Numbered from the stretch's first letter, positions 34,703 to 44,044 are shown. The stretch is DNA of 64,000 nt from Stagnihabitans sp038231395 (GCA_038231395.1 JBBRLL010000021.1:1-64000); one strand, 5' to 3'. Numbers and translations: made by a program. Notes: a model not told the origin generated them from the sequence alone.

Positions 34703-34734
34703 GCGATGCCGATACTCTGAGTTGAGTGCCCGCG

Positions 34735-35295
34735 CTCATCTTGGGTCAACCCCCTGCCGGTGGATCGGGGGCGCGCCCAACTCTTGACGGGATGAGCGCC
34801 ACCGCCTTTGCGTCGGGTGTGATGACCATGCCGGTTGAGGCGACCGAACAAACCGGCCCGGTGATCATCTGGCGCAAGGAGCTGCGGCCCGACTCCGGTG
34901 GCGCTGGCAAATACCGGGGCGGTCTGGGTCAATTCATGAAGGTTGGCGCGCGGGACGGTCACGAGTTCGATTTTTCCGCCATGTTCGACCGGGTGAACCA
35001 TCCGGCACGAGGCCGGCGCGGCGGCATGGCGGGTGCGCCGACCACCATCGCCCAAGACAATGGCGCGCCGATGACAGGCATGGGCAAGCAATTTGTCCCG
35101 CATGGGCAAAAGGTGATGATGGCGTTCCCCGGCGGCGCTGGTTACGGTGCGCCAAAGGATCGTGACCGGTCCGCTATCCGCCGCGATCTGGCTCTGGGAT
35201 ATATCACTGAAATGACGGCGCGCACGGTTTATGGCCTGTCGGAGGCTGAAATCTTCGAGGTGATGGCCGCGTCGCGCCGAGGGGAGACGGACTGA
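34735..35295 (+). pseudogene. hyuB: Hydantoinase subunit B (HyuB), 3' fragment
   Basis: The reading frame resumes as HyuB C terminus: GGSGARPTLDGMSATAFASGVMTMPVEATE, RKELRPDSGGAGKYRGGLGQ, AMFDRVNHPARGRRGG and FPGGAGYGAPKDRD. It lacks the catalytic N-terminal half, so it is nonfunctional alone. It runs to a stop directly before the FAD oxidoreductase ATG, the original gene order. Confidence 0.85.
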
Positions 35296-36504
35296 ATGGC
35301 CAATTTCAAACACGAGCCGCCCAAGAAATCCGCCTATGACGTGGTGATCATCGGCGGGGCCATGCTGGGGTCGGCGACCGCGTGGTTTCTGGCCGACAAC
35401 CCGGATTTCAAGGGCTCGGTTCTGGTGATTGAACGTGACCCGACCTATTCCGCCGCTGGCACCACCTTCACCAACTCTTGCATCCGGCAGCAATTCTCCA
35501 CCTCGCTGAACGTCAGGATTTCGCAGTTCGGGGCCGAATTCATCCAAAACCTGCCGAAGTATATGGGAGGTGAGGCACCCAAACTGACCATCCGCAATTT
35601 CGGCTATATGTATCTGGCCGATACCTCGGCCTTCGCCGATGTGCTGCGCGCCAATCACAAGGTGCAGGTGGCTGCCGGGGCTGCCACTCAACTGATGACG
35701 CCCGACGAGATCAAGGCCGCTTACCCGTTCTATAACGTCGACGATCTGGTTCTGGGCAGCATCAACACCGTGGACGAGGGCTATTTCGACGGCATCACGG
35801 TGTTTGACTGGTTCCGCAGGCAAGCCCGCGCCAAGGGCATCGAATATGTGGCAAACGAGGTGGTGGCGATCACCCGCAAGGGCGCGCGGGTTGACAGCGT
35901 GACCCTTGCGTCTGGCGAGGTCGTGGCCTGCGGGCAGGTCGTCAACGCCTCCGGCACACGCGGGGCCACAATCGCAGCCATGGCGGGCATCGAAATCCCG
36001 GTTGAGCCGCGCAAGCGGTACACCTGGATCTTCGCCGCAGAAAAGCCGACCGCGCGCGACCTGCCGCTGACCATCGACCCCTCCGGTGTGCATTTCCGGC
36101 AGGATGGCACCACGACCTATATGGCGGGCGGCCATACCGATCACGACCCCGCCGCAGACCCTGATGACTTCAGCATGGATCACAACCTGTGGATGGACAA
36201 AATCTGGCCGGTCATCGCCACCCGTGTGCCCCAGTTCGAGGCGATCAAGGTGATCCGGGAATGGACCGGGCATTATGACTTCAACGTGCTGGACCAGAAC
36301 GCGATTGTCGGGCCTCATCCAGAGGTATCAAACTTCCTGTTCCTCAACGGCTTTTCCGGTCATGGGTTGCAGCAATCGCCCGCAATGGGGCGCGGCACAG
36401 CCGAATGGCTGACCTATGGCGCCTTCCGCACACTGGACCTGTCCCCCCTTGGCTTTGACCGCATCGCAGCCAACCGTCCTTTCATCGAAAGCGCCATCAT
36501 ATGA
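35296..36504 (+). CDS. FAD-dependent oxidoreductase (DAO family)
   Basis: The 402-residue protein has the FAD motif VVIIGGAMLGSATAWFLAD (residues about 15-33) and the C-terminal FLFLNGFSGHGLQQSPAMGRG block typical of sarcosine or D-amino-acid oxidase-like enzymes. Next to a hydantoinase locus, an N-methyl amino acid such as sarcosine is a reasonable guess at the substrate. It is intact although hyuAB are broken. It overlaps the aldolase gene by 4 bp. Confidence 0.85.
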   Translation: MANFKHEPPKKSAYDVVIIGGAMLGSATAWFLADNPDFKGSVLVIERDPTYSAAGTTFTNSCIRQQFSTSLNVRISQFGAEFIQNLPKYMGGEAPKLTIRNFGYMYLADTSAFADVLRANHKVQVAAGAATQLMTPDEIKAAYPFYNVDDLVLGSINTVDEGYFDGITVFDWFRRQARAKGIEYVANEVVAITRKGARVDSVTLASGEVVACGQVVNASGTRGATIAAMAGIEIPVEPRKRYTWIFAAEKPTARDLPLTIDPSGVHFRQDGTTTYMAGGHTDHDPAADPDDFSMDHNLWMDKIWPVIATRVPQFEAIKVIREWTGHYDFNVLDQNAIVGPHPEVSNFLFLNGFSGHGLQQSPAMGRGTAEWLTYGAFRTLDLSPLGFDRIAANRPFIESAII

Positions 36505-37265
36505 ACGTCAAACCCAACGCATTCCTGTCCGCCCTGCGCGCGGGCAAACCACAGCTTGGCATCTGGATAGGCCTATGCTCGCCCTATGCCGCCGAAATCG
36601 TGGCAGGTGCCGGGTTTGACTGGGCCATGATAGATATGGAGCATTCGCCCAACGACCTGACCTCGGTCCTTGGCCAGCTTCAGGCCTTTGCCGCCTATCC
36701 GACCACCGCCATGGTGCGGCCGGAATGGAACGATCCGGTGCTGGTCAAGCGCCTGTTGGATATCGGCGCGCCGGGGCTGTTGTTTCCCATGGTGCAGTCG
36801 GTGGAGGAGGCCAAGAAGGCTATCACCGCCACCCGCTATCCGCCAAATGGCATCCGTGGCGTGTCAACCGGCACACGGGCCAACGGGTTTGGCCGCGTCA
36901 CCGATTATTTCACCAAATCCGAAGCCGAACTGGCGGTTTTGCTGCAGGTGGAGACGCGGGCGGCGGTCAACCTCGCCTTCGAGATTGGCGCGGTGCAGGG
37001 CTGTGACGGGGTCTTCTTTGGCCCGGCAGATATCGGGGCCGACATGGGCATCCTTGGCCAGCCGATGCACCCGGATATCTGGGATTTCATCCTGCCCGTC
37101 GCCCGAAACCTGATTGCCCAAGGCATCCCGGTTGGCACTTTGGTCGGTGACACTGCAATGGCTCGCAGGCTTCTGGACGAAGGCTTCACCTTTGTGGCCT
37201 GCGGTGTGGACACCGGCATCTTGTCCAGAGGTGTGGATGCCATCCTGAATGAGATGAAGCGGTGA
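36501..37265 (+). CDS. hpaI: HpcH/HpaI-type class II aldolase
   Basis: The 254-residue TIM-barrel aldolase splits 4-hydroxy-2-oxo acids to pyruvate or a related product and an aldehyde. Visible family motifs are GFDWAMIDMEHSPNDL, GAPGLLFPMVQSVEEAKKAI, a metal-binding E and FFGPADIGADMG. The length is normal. Its start overlaps the FAD oxidoreductase by ATGA, so both are co-translated. The physiological substrate in this context is unknown. Confidence 0.88.
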   Translation: MNVKPNAFLSALRAGKPQLGIWIGLCSPYAAEIVAGAGFDWAMIDMEHSPNDLTSVLGQLQAFAAYPTTAMVRPEWNDPVLVKRLLDIGAPGLLFPMVQSVEEAKKAITATRYPPNGIRGVSTGTRANGFGRVTDYFTKSEAELAVLLQVETRAAVNLAFEIGAVQGCDGVFFGPADIGADMGILGQPMHPDIWDFILPVARNLIAQGIPVGTLVGDTAMARRLLDEGFTFVACGVDTGILSRGVDAILNEMKR

Positions 37266-37290
37266 GGGTCTTTGGCGCAAAGGACAGGCC

Positions 37291-37524
37291 GTGAAACGGC
37301 GACGACTGGTGCTGACCGGGGCCGCTGGCCGTCTGGGATCGTATCTGCGTGAACCTTTGTCGAAGCTTGCCGATGAAGTGGATTCGTCTGACCTGGCCGA
37401 CGACATCGGTGCGCTTGACCTCGTCGAGAGCTATGTGTCCTCCCATCCTACCGATCTGGCGCAGACGAGCCACGAAGGTCGCTTTGGGCCAAAGAGGCGT
37501 GGCCAGCATGAACATCGAGAATGA
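37291..37524 (+). pseudogene. NAD-dependent epimerase/uronate dehydrogenase fragment
   Basis: The frame starts KRRRLVLTGAAGRLGSYLREPLSKLADEV, the NAD-binding opening of a short-chain sugar dehydrogenase (uronate dehydrogenase type), and loses similarity after about 45 residues. A normal protein has about 260 residues. The following 190 bp to 37714 hold no recognisable gene. It looks like a deletion remnant. Confidence 0.65.
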
Positions 37525-37714
37525 CGCCCGGAAACCCAAAGACGCAAAGCGCCGCAGCGCCATCTGGGGGCATGTTGGACCCAACGCCCAAGTAGGGCGC
37601 GGTTTTCGACTGCCCCTACCAAAACCAGATCGAGCGTGAAGGTCCTGGCCGCTGATCGCCTTTAAGTGCCGCACCCTGTTGCCGATCTCACAGGGCTTGC
37701 GAAGCGCCTCCCCG

Positions 37715-39364
37715 CTACCCCCGGCTGGTGCGTGCCAGTGCCACCACGGCCAGCAAGCTGACCGCGATCACCAGCAGCGCAGCCGGTGCCGCCTCGCCGA
37801 TCTTTTCCAGACTGGCGAGTTCATAGGCCCGGGTTGACAGCGTGTTGAAGTTGAAGGGCCGCAGCATCAGCGTGGCGGGCAATTCCTTGACGCAATCGAC
37901 AAAGACCATCAAAAGCGCGGTTGAAAAAGAGCCTCGCATCAAGGGCAGGTACACCCGGCGCAACACCCCGCCAGAGGATTGGCCCAGACTGCGCGCGGCC
38001 ATCGCAAGGCTGGGGGCGACCCTGCCAAACGCCGCATCGACGCCGCCTTGGGCGATCCCGAAAAACCGCACCATATAGGCCAGCACCAATGCAGCAGAGG
38101 TTCCGGTCAGCATCAACCCCGGATCATGCCCGGTCACTGCCAGCACCGCGTCGGCAATCTTGTGGTCCAAAGCGGCCAGCGGGATCAGCATTCCCACGGC
38201 CAAGACCGCGCCGGGTGCGGCATAGCCCAAGGTGGTCAGCGGCAAGACATACCGCGCCACCGCGCGTGAGGTCATCCGCATTCCGTAAACCAGAAACGTC
38301 GCAGCCGCCACCGTCAGGACGGCCGCAACCCCGCCCACCACCAGTGTGTTGCCCACGGCCGCGCCAAGACCGGGTGCCAGCCAAACCTCGGGCTTGCGCA
38401 CCGCATGCCCCGCCATCACCGCCACCGGCAAGCCAAAGCCCATGGCCAATGGCACCAGACACAAGCCCGTCGCGGCCCAACCCCAGACACCGCGCAGGGT
38501 CACAGGGCTGATCGGCCGCACCGCGCGCGGAGGTTTGTGAAAGCGCGCGTTGCGCCGGCTTGCCCGTTCCACCATGATCAGGCCAAAGATCAGCACCAGG
38601 ATCACCCCGGCCAGTTGAGCGGCCCCGCCCGCATTGTCGCCGTTCAGCCAGGTTGAGAATACGCCCGTCGTCAGCGTCTGTACCGCGAAATGCTGCACCG
38701 TGCCAAAATCGGCCACCGTCTCCATCAGGACCAGCGCCAGCCCCGCCGCAATCGAGGGTCGCGCCAAGGGCAACCCCACCCGCCAGAACAGCGCCAAAGG
38801 GCCTGCGCCCAAGGCCCGCGCCACTTCATAGGTGCCGCCCGATTGCTCGCGGAACGCCGCCCGCGCCAGCAAGAACACGTATGGATAATAGGCCGCGGCC
38901 AACACCACTGTGGCAAAGCCCAAAGAATGCACCTCTGGAAAGGCGTAGTCCTTGGCCGATTTCCACCCCGCAGCCAGCCGCAGGGCGACCTGCAACGGGC
39001 CGGAATAGTCCAGAAAATCGACCAGCGCATAGGCCCCGATATAGGCCGGGATTGCCAAAGGGAACAGCAGGGCCTGATCCAGGATCCGGCTGCCGGGGAA
39101 GCGGTACATCACCACCAGCCAGGCGGCACCGGTGCCGATGGCCGTCGCCAGCGCACCCACACCTGCCGCCAGAAGCAAGGTGTTCTTCAGATAGCGCGGC
39201 AAAACGGTGGCCAACAGATGCGGCCAGATGTTCTCTGTCGGATGAAACGCCAGCCACATCACCGCCAGAACCGGTGCCACCACCACAGCGCCAATCAGCA
39301 CCGCCCCGACCGACCACAGATCGAACACGGCCTGATGGCTTACTTGAGTGTTTCTCTCAGACAT
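37715..39364 (-). CDS. Ferric iron-type ABC transporter permease (two-domain)
   Basis: The 549-residue protein has about 12 membrane segments in two halves, each with an EAA-type loop (YEVARALGAGPLALFWRVGLPLARPS and MAARSLGQSSGGVLRRVYLPLMRGS). This is the layout of FbpB/AfuB iron permeases. No binding protein or ATPase gene is adjacent in the window, so partners must lie elsewhere. It is divergent from the next gene. Confidence 0.87.
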   Translation of the reverse strand: MSERNTQVSHQAVFDLWSVGAVLIGAVVVAPVLAVMWLAFHPTENIWPHLLATVLPRYLKNTLLLAAGVGALATAIGTGAAWLVVMYRFPGSRILDQALLFPLAIPAYIGAYALVDFLDYSGPLQVALRLAAGWKSAKDYAFPEVHSLGFATVVLAAAYYPYVFLLARAAFREQSGGTYEVARALGAGPLALFWRVGLPLARPSIAAGLALVLMETVADFGTVQHFAVQTLTTGVFSTWLNGDNAGGAAQLAGVILVLIFGLIMVERASRRNARFHKPPRAVRPISPVTLRGVWGWAATGLCLVPLAMGFGLPVAVMAGHAVRKPEVWLAPGLGAAVGNTLVVGGVAAVLTVAAATFLVYGMRMTSRAVARYVLPLTTLGYAAPGAVLAVGMLIPLAALDHKIADAVLAVTGHDPGLMLTGTSAALVLAYMVRFFGIAQGGVDAAFGRVAPSLAMAARSLGQSSGGVLRRVYLPLMRGSFSTALLMVFVDCVKELPATLMLRPFNFNTLSTRAYELASLEKIGEAAPAALLVIAVSLLAVVALARTSRG

Positions 39365-39502
39365 AAGGCGCTGTTAGCGGAAAGCAGTTTCCCTGTCCAG
39401 AAAACCCCGTATATTCGCGGGCGGAAGCGTGTCGCGGAAAACGGCCTTTGCGGCCTTGCCAGCCATGCAAGCAACAAGAACAAAAGCCGGGCAGGACCAG
39501 AC

Positions 39503-40390
39503 ATGCGGATTGTTTATCACCTTGGCGCCCATTTCACCGATGAAGAGCGTTTGCTGCGCTGCCTGCTGAAAAACCGTGGCGTGCTGTCCAAGCAAAGCAT
39601 CGTGGTGCCGGGGCCGACGCGCTACCGACACCTCATGCGCGACACGGTCAACGCGCTGAAAGGCCAGGCCGCCTCAATCGACACGCAGGCTCTGGTGCTG
39701 GAACAGATCATGGAGGAGGACCGCGCCGACCGCATGATCCTGTCGTGGGAGCATTTCATGGCCTTCACGCCTTGGGTCATGGACGGCGGCCTTTATCCCC
39801 TGGCCGGCGACCGCACCCGCGCCTTTGCCCAGATCTTCCCCGAGATCGAGGCCGAATTTCATCTGGCGATCCGCAACCCCGCCAGCTTTCTGCCCGCCAT
39901 CTATGCCAAGCAAAAAGACATGAAGGGCGGCAAGCCGACCTATGACGACTTCACCCGTGGCATCGACATGCTGACGGTGCGCTGGTCCAGCGTGGTCGAA
40001 AATATCCTGACGCGGAACCCCGACGCGCCCCTGACCGTCTGGTGTGACGAGGACACGCCGCTGATCTGGCCAGAGGTTCTGCAAGCCGTCGCAGGCTGCG
40101 CGCCCGGCACGGTGCTGGAGGATGAAAGCGACCTTCTGGCCCATCTGATGCCCGCCGAGGGCTTCAAACGGATGCAGGCCTATATCGAGACCCATCCGAT
40201 CACCTCTGTCGCGATGCGGCGGCGGATCGTTTCGGCCTTTCTCGACAAATTCGCGCTGAAGGACAAAATCAACGTCGATGTCGAAATGCCGGGCTGGACC
40301 GAGGCCACCGCCCAAACCCTGACCCGGAACTACGAACAAGACGTGGCCCGCATCGCCGCCACCCAAGGCGTCCGCTTCATCGCGCCCTAA
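39503..40390 (+). CDS. Conserved protein of unknown function
   Basis: The 295-residue protein (MRIVYHLGAHFTDEERLLRCLLKNRG) has the outline of a nucleotide-binding transferase: an early HLGAHFTDE segment where sulfotransferases have their PAPS loop, and a helical C-terminal half. The similarity to sulfotransferases is only by look. The longer open frame upstream is the shadow of the permease gene. Function unknown. Confidence 0.75.
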   Translation: MRIVYHLGAHFTDEERLLRCLLKNRGVLSKQSIVVPGPTRYRHLMRDTVNALKGQAASIDTQALVLEQIMEEDRADRMILSWEHFMAFTPWVMDGGLYPLAGDRTRAFAQIFPEIEAEFHLAIRNPASFLPAIYAKQKDMKGGKPTYDDFTRGIDMLTVRWSSVVENILTRNPDAPLTVWCDEDTPLIWPEVLQAVAGCAPGTVLEDESDLLAHLMPAEGFKRMQAYIETHPITSVAMRRRIVSAFLDKFALKDKINVDVEMPGWTEATAQTLTRNYEQDVARIAATQGVRFIAP

Positions 40391-40568
40391 TCGGTATTCC
40401 GACGGTCGCTTGCGAAAAAATCCGGTCAGAAAAGAGGCGCGTTTTCAAAATCGGGGAAATCGGTGGAGGCTTTCACCGTCGATTGCACTTCAGCGCACCA
40501 TTCCGCCTGGCGTTTTAGCTGACCGGGGGATGAATGTCAGCGCAGCACCCTAACTGCAATGCCGCGCG

Positions 40569-40823
40569 TCACTTCATCCCAAGTGCGGACATGTAAACTT
40601 CCAGCACGGCCTCTTCTTCGGCCAGTTCATCGGGCTTGCGCTTGCGCATGGCAATCACCTTGCGCAGAACCTTGGTGTCGTACCCGCGCCCTTTGGCTTC
40701 GGCCATCACCTCTTTCAACTGCTCGGCGAGGTCTTTCTTTTCAGCTTCCAAATGCTCGCAGCGTTCAATGAACTGGCGAAGTTCATCGGCAGTGATGGAA
40801 TAGGCATCGTTCGGATCGGACAT
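40569..40823 (-). CDS. gapR: GapR/DUF2312 nucleoid-associated protein
   Basis: The 84-residue protein matches the alphaproteobacterial DUF2312 family (ELRQFIERCEHLEAEKKDLAEQLKEVMAEAKGRGYDTKVLRKVIAMRKRKPDE). In Caulobacter GapR binds overtwisted AT-rich DNA and supports replication and chromosome segregation. The start at 40823 (MSDPNDAYSITADEL) is chosen over the ATG 15 bp upstream on homology and an AGCCTGAAGATG context. The coiled-coil segment (20-50) is clear. Confidence 0.88.
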   Translation of the reverse strand: MSDPNDAYSITADELRQFIERCEHLEAEKKDLAEQLKEVMAEAKGRGYDTKVLRKVIAMRKRKPDELAEEEAVLEVYMSALGMK

Positions 40824-40937
40824 CTTCAGGCTCCGCAAAAGGGCTAAGGCCCCTCCCTATACTGCGTGGTGGCCGGGGTGCAAGGCTGGACAGCGCCCCC
40901 CGAACCGGGCTAATCGCAACGCAGACAGGAGGCCATC

Positions 40938-41162
40938 ATGGCAGCAACGATCTGGGCCGTTCTGATCTGGGGTGGTGCTGCCGTTACCCTTTTGGGGGTG
41001 GCTGGTCTGGCGTGGTGCGTGCGGCTGTCGCTGAAAGCCAAGGGCGCGGAGCCGGCGCAGGCCAAAGCCATCATGCAAAAGGTCGTGGTCTACAACCTCG
41101 GGTCAATGGCCGTGGCTGTCTTTGGCCTTCTGAGCATGGTGACCGGGCTTATCCTGCGCTAA
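40938..41162 (+). CDS. Small membrane protein of unknown function
   Basis: The 74-residue protein has two hydrophobic segments (about 5-28 and 50-72) joined by a basic loop (RLSLKAKGAEPAQAKA), so both ends face one side. AGGAGG lies 6 bp before the ATG. It is divergent from gapR. No family was recognised. Confidence 0.65.
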   Translation: MAATIWAVLIWGGAAVTLLGVAGLAWCVRLSLKAKGAEPAQAKAIMQKVVVYNLGSMAVAVFGLLSMVTGLILR

Positions 41163-41243
41163 CTCGTCCGCAGAAAAGCCGTCCTGATCGACAACAGCGC
41201 TGTGTCTTCTGGTCCGTGGCAGCGCCCGGCGAACCAGCCCCAC

Positions 41244-43034
41244 TCACATCGGGTCCAGATCGGCGAACTTCTGGCCCTCGGCGATCAGGTCATCCAGCAC
41301 GCGCGGCACGGCAAACACCGGCACCCCGGCCTGTTTTTGCAGATCGGCGCGCAGGATCAAAAGCCCACGCTGATCGGCCTGAAACATCGGCCCGCCTTGC
41401 CAGCGCGGCATCAGGCCGGACAAAAGGGCCACCGCGTCGATGTCACTGGGCCTGCGCGCGCGCCGATCCTCCAGCATCCGCGCCCCTTCGGCGGCTATCG
41501 CAGCCAGACAAACCTGTACCAGCGCCATGCCGCCGCGCGGCATCGGCGGCAACCGGTTTTGCCCGCCCTGCCCCATGCCAAAGGCCAGCAGGGCCGCAGC
41601 CACCGCCTCCGCCGGATGTGTCAGCCCCAACTGCTGCTCCGCCGCGTCCAGTGCCAGCCGCAAGCCCAGCTCGATCGGCCCGCCCGGACCCGACGCCACG
41701 ATCCGCCAGTGCAGCCTGCGCCCCAAGGCCACCAGCGCCGCAATCTCTTCGGGCCGCGCGCCCGGCGCAATCGCCAGTTCCGCCAGCCCGCCCTTGGCTT
41801 CGGGTACCGTCAGACCGGCACCGGCCAAAGTGGCCCCCATGGCAGCAACCGGAACCTGCGGCAAACCGTCCAGCGCCTGACCGGCTGCCACCAGCACCAG
41901 ATCGGCACCGGCCAACCCCTCAACCCCCAACGCGGAGGACAGCCGCGCCCAATCGGCATCCCGCACGTCTTCGGTGATCCGGCCCGCCGCCACAGCCTGT
42001 TCCTGCATTGCGGCAATCCGCCCCAAAGTGGCCGCCAGTTTTGGCCTGTCCGCATCGCACAAACTGACCCGCAGCCCCGCCGTCAACGCCTGAAAGGCCA
42101 GATCGGCCGCCGGATCCTCCGCCCCCCAGATCCCCAGGCCGGTCAGAGCCGGCACAGCGCGCCCGTCAATCTCGGCTGGAACCTGCAAGGCCAGACGTTC
42201 GGCGACAAACGCCCTGTGCAGACCACGGGCTTGTGTGGTCGCTGCAAGGTCGGCAAAAGCCACGGCTTCCACCGCCAGCCCCATGTCAAACGGCAGCAGG
42301 CCGGCCGCCTCGACACAGGCGATGATCCGCCCCGGAGCCTGCAAAACACCGCCGTGATCCGCAGCCCGCGCCGCAGCCACCGCCGCCTGATAGGCCATCA
42401 CATCGCGCAGCGCCAGCGTCGCGGTCGGACGGACCGGCAGCCCCTCTTGCGCCATGGCCACCGCAGCCTCGCCCAAACCATCGCTGACCACGCGGTCCAC
42501 CAACCCCAAAGCCATCGCGTCGGACGCGCGAAGCGGCACGCCGGTCAGCATCATCCGCAGGGCCTCCTCCGCGCCCACCAGTCGCGCCAGACGCTGCGTG
42601 GCCCCGGCCCCCGGCAAAAGGCCCAAGCCCACCTCCGGCAAGCCGATCATCGCGGCCGCATTGGCGATACGGTAATGGGCGGCGAGCGCCAGCTCACACC
42701 CGCCCCCAATCGCCGTGCCGTGGATCGCGGCGATCACCGGTTTTGGAAATCTCTCAATCCGCAGGCACAAGGCCGCCAGTTCGGCCATCCGGTCAACCTG
42801 ACCCGCCTCGCTGATGTCGGCTCCGGCCGAAAAGCACCGGCCTTCGCCGCGCAGGATCACGGCCGTAATGTCGGGATCAGCGGCCACCGCCTCCAACGCC
42901 TCGGACAGCGCCCTTTGCAAATGCCCGGACAGGGAATTGACCGGTGGACTGGCCAGAACCAGCACGGCAATCGACCCGATCTGGTCCAACCGTACATGAC
43001 CCGAGGCTGACCCCGATATCGTCGTTGCCTGCAT
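41244..43034 (-). CDS. Enoyl-CoA hydratase-3-hydroxyacyl-CoA dehydrogenase-like protein
   Basis: The 596-residue protein has an N-terminal crotonase domain with the oxyanion motif GRCFSAGADISE, E114 (GGGCELALAAH) and E134 (GLPEVGLGLLPG), the catalytic pair of FadB/FadJ. The following dehydrogenase-like half is short and lacks a clean GxGxxG: the region reads GLGIWGAEDPAADLAFQALTAG. It may be a hydratase with a noncatalytic or altered dehydrogenase half. The start at 43034 (MQATTISG) fits the domain boundary. Confidence 0.82.
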   Translation of the reverse strand: MQATTISGSASGHVRLDQIGSIAVLVLASPPVNSLSGHLQRALSEALEAVAADPDITAVILRGEGRCFSAGADISEAGQVDRMAELAALCLRIERFPKPVIAAIHGTAIGGGCELALAAHYRIANAAAMIGLPEVGLGLLPGAGATQRLARLVGAEEALRMMLTGVPLRASDAMALGLVDRVVSDGLGEAAVAMAQEGLPVRPTATLALRDVMAYQAAVAAARAADHGGVLQAPGRIIACVEAAGLLPFDMGLAVEAVAFADLAATTQARGLHRAFVAERLALQVPAEIDGRAVPALTGLGIWGAEDPAADLAFQALTAGLRVSLCDADRPKLAATLGRIAAMQEQAVAAGRITEDVRDADWARLSSALGVEGLAGADLVLVAAGQALDGLPQVPVAAMGATLAGAGLTVPEAKGGLAELAIAPGARPEEIAALVALGRRLHWRIVASGPGGPIELGLRLALDAAEQQLGLTHPAEAVAAALLAFGMGQGGQNRLPPMPRGGMALVQVCLAAIAAEGARMLEDRRARRPSDIDAVALLSGLMPRWQGGPMFQADQRGLLILRADLQKQAGVPVFAVPRVLDDLIAEGQKFADLDPM

Positions 43035-43260
43035 GTTCGCCACCCTACCCCCCGGCATGTTTGCGCCATTCAAGGGGCAAACCTGCCGGCTTGTCCACTG
43101 GCAAGCGCTGCTTCTGCCGATGGAAACCTGCCTTTCGAACCATTCGGGCAGGACGACCGTCAACGGAGTCTGGCCAAAGTGTCTGACTTGGGCGTCTTGC
43201 TTGGGCTTCGGTCCAAGAGGTCTGCGCAACGCCTATGGCCAAGGTGCCGAAAGTCAGGTG

Positions 43261-43500
43261 TCAGACCGGCATGTTGTCGAAGCCATCCTCGGTCTTGGCC
43301 TCGGCTTCCCGTGCCTCCGCCTCGGTTTTTGGGGCGGCTTCACCGCCGAACAGCACCGCCAAACCCTCCATCTCGGCCTGCAGAACGGAGAGTGAGGCCG
43401 CTTCGGTCACCACCAAAGCCTCTACCCAGTCGTGCATCAGGTCCGCTGCCGCCGCTGCAGCGGTTTTCACGGGCTGCTTGGCGGGTTTTTTGTCGGTCAT
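43261..43500 (-). CDS. Small protein of unknown function
   Basis: The 79-residue protein (MTDKKPAKQPVKTAAAAAADLMHDWVEALVVTEAASLSVLQAEMEGLAVL) has a lysine/alanine-rich start, a helical middle and an acidic tail. Its ATG overlaps the stop of the DksA-like gene by 4 bp (ATGA), so it is coupled to it. No family was recognised. Confidence 0.6.
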   Translation of the reverse strand: MTDKKPAKQPVKTAAAAAADLMHDWVEALVVTEAASLSVLQAEMEGLAVLFGGEAAPKTEAEAREAEAKTEDGFDNMPV

Positions 43501-43826
43501 GCCGCGCACTCCTTGCAAAACGGGGTATAGGGCAGCACGTCCAGCCGGGCCTCGCTGATGTGGTTGCCGCAGCGCAGGCACAGACCGTAGTCGCCCGAGG
43601 CAACCCGCCCAAGCGCCGCCGCAATCGCCCGCACCTCGACCTGCGCTTCATCGCCCATGCCTTGCAGCACCTCGTCATCCTCGCGTTCTTTGGCGATGTC
43701 CTCCCAGTCCGTCTCGGATCGTGAGGTCAGTTCGGCCTTGATCCCGCCCAACCGACCCAACAGGTCGTCGCGACGGGCTTCCAATTGCGCTTTGCGCTGC
43801 GCTGAGGGCTTGATGGCAGATGTCAT
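43497..43826 (-). CDS. TraR/DksA-type zinc-finger protein
   Basis: The 109-residue protein has the zinc-finger signature of the DksA/TraR family, CLRC...CKEC (GDYGLCLRCGNHI and PFCKECA), preceded by a helical region. DksA-type proteins enter the RNA polymerase secondary channel and modulate transcription with ppGpp. It is shorter than E. coli DksA (151 residues), close to the short TraR/YbiI-like types. It heads the two-gene unit. Confidence 0.82.
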   Translation of the reverse strand: MTSAIKPSAQRKAQLEARRDDLLGRLGGIKAELTSRSETDWEDIAKEREDDEVLQGMGDEAQVEVRAIAAALGRVASGDYGLCLRCGNHISEARLDVLPYTPFCKECAA

Positions 43827-43945
43827 GGCGATCTCTCCTTTGAGAGAGCCATACTAGACTGCTCTGGCACCCGTGACCTTGATTCACATCAACCCGCCTC
43901 TGGCCAAAACGGTGCTGGCAAATTCGGCGCTGGCCAAAACGCGCC

Positions 43946-43975
43946 GCCCGATCTGGCACCGCCCGATCTGGCACC
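43946..43975. repeat. 15-bp direct repeat upstream of the persulfide dioxygenase
   Basis: GCCCGATCTGGCACC occurs twice head to tail (43946-43960 and 43961-43975), about 70 bp before the next ATG. The preceding bases also hold two CTGGCCAAAACG copies. This repeats the pattern of small arrays in front of genes in this window. Confidence 0.75.
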
Positions 43976-44044
43976 GCACATAATCCTTACAAATTCCGCC
44001 GCCAGAAATTACACTCCCGCCAATCCCAAACCCAAAGGCCCGCC

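Noticed and set aside
34681..36318. 545-codon open frame on the minus strand
   Set aside because: It is a shadow of the hyuB fragment and FAD oxidoreductase, whose plus-strand frames have clear family motifs.
41202..43010. 602-codon open frame on the plus strand
   Set aside because: It is antisense to the crotonase-type gene, which has catalytic motifs. The plus frame is Gln/His/Arg-rich and unlike any protein.
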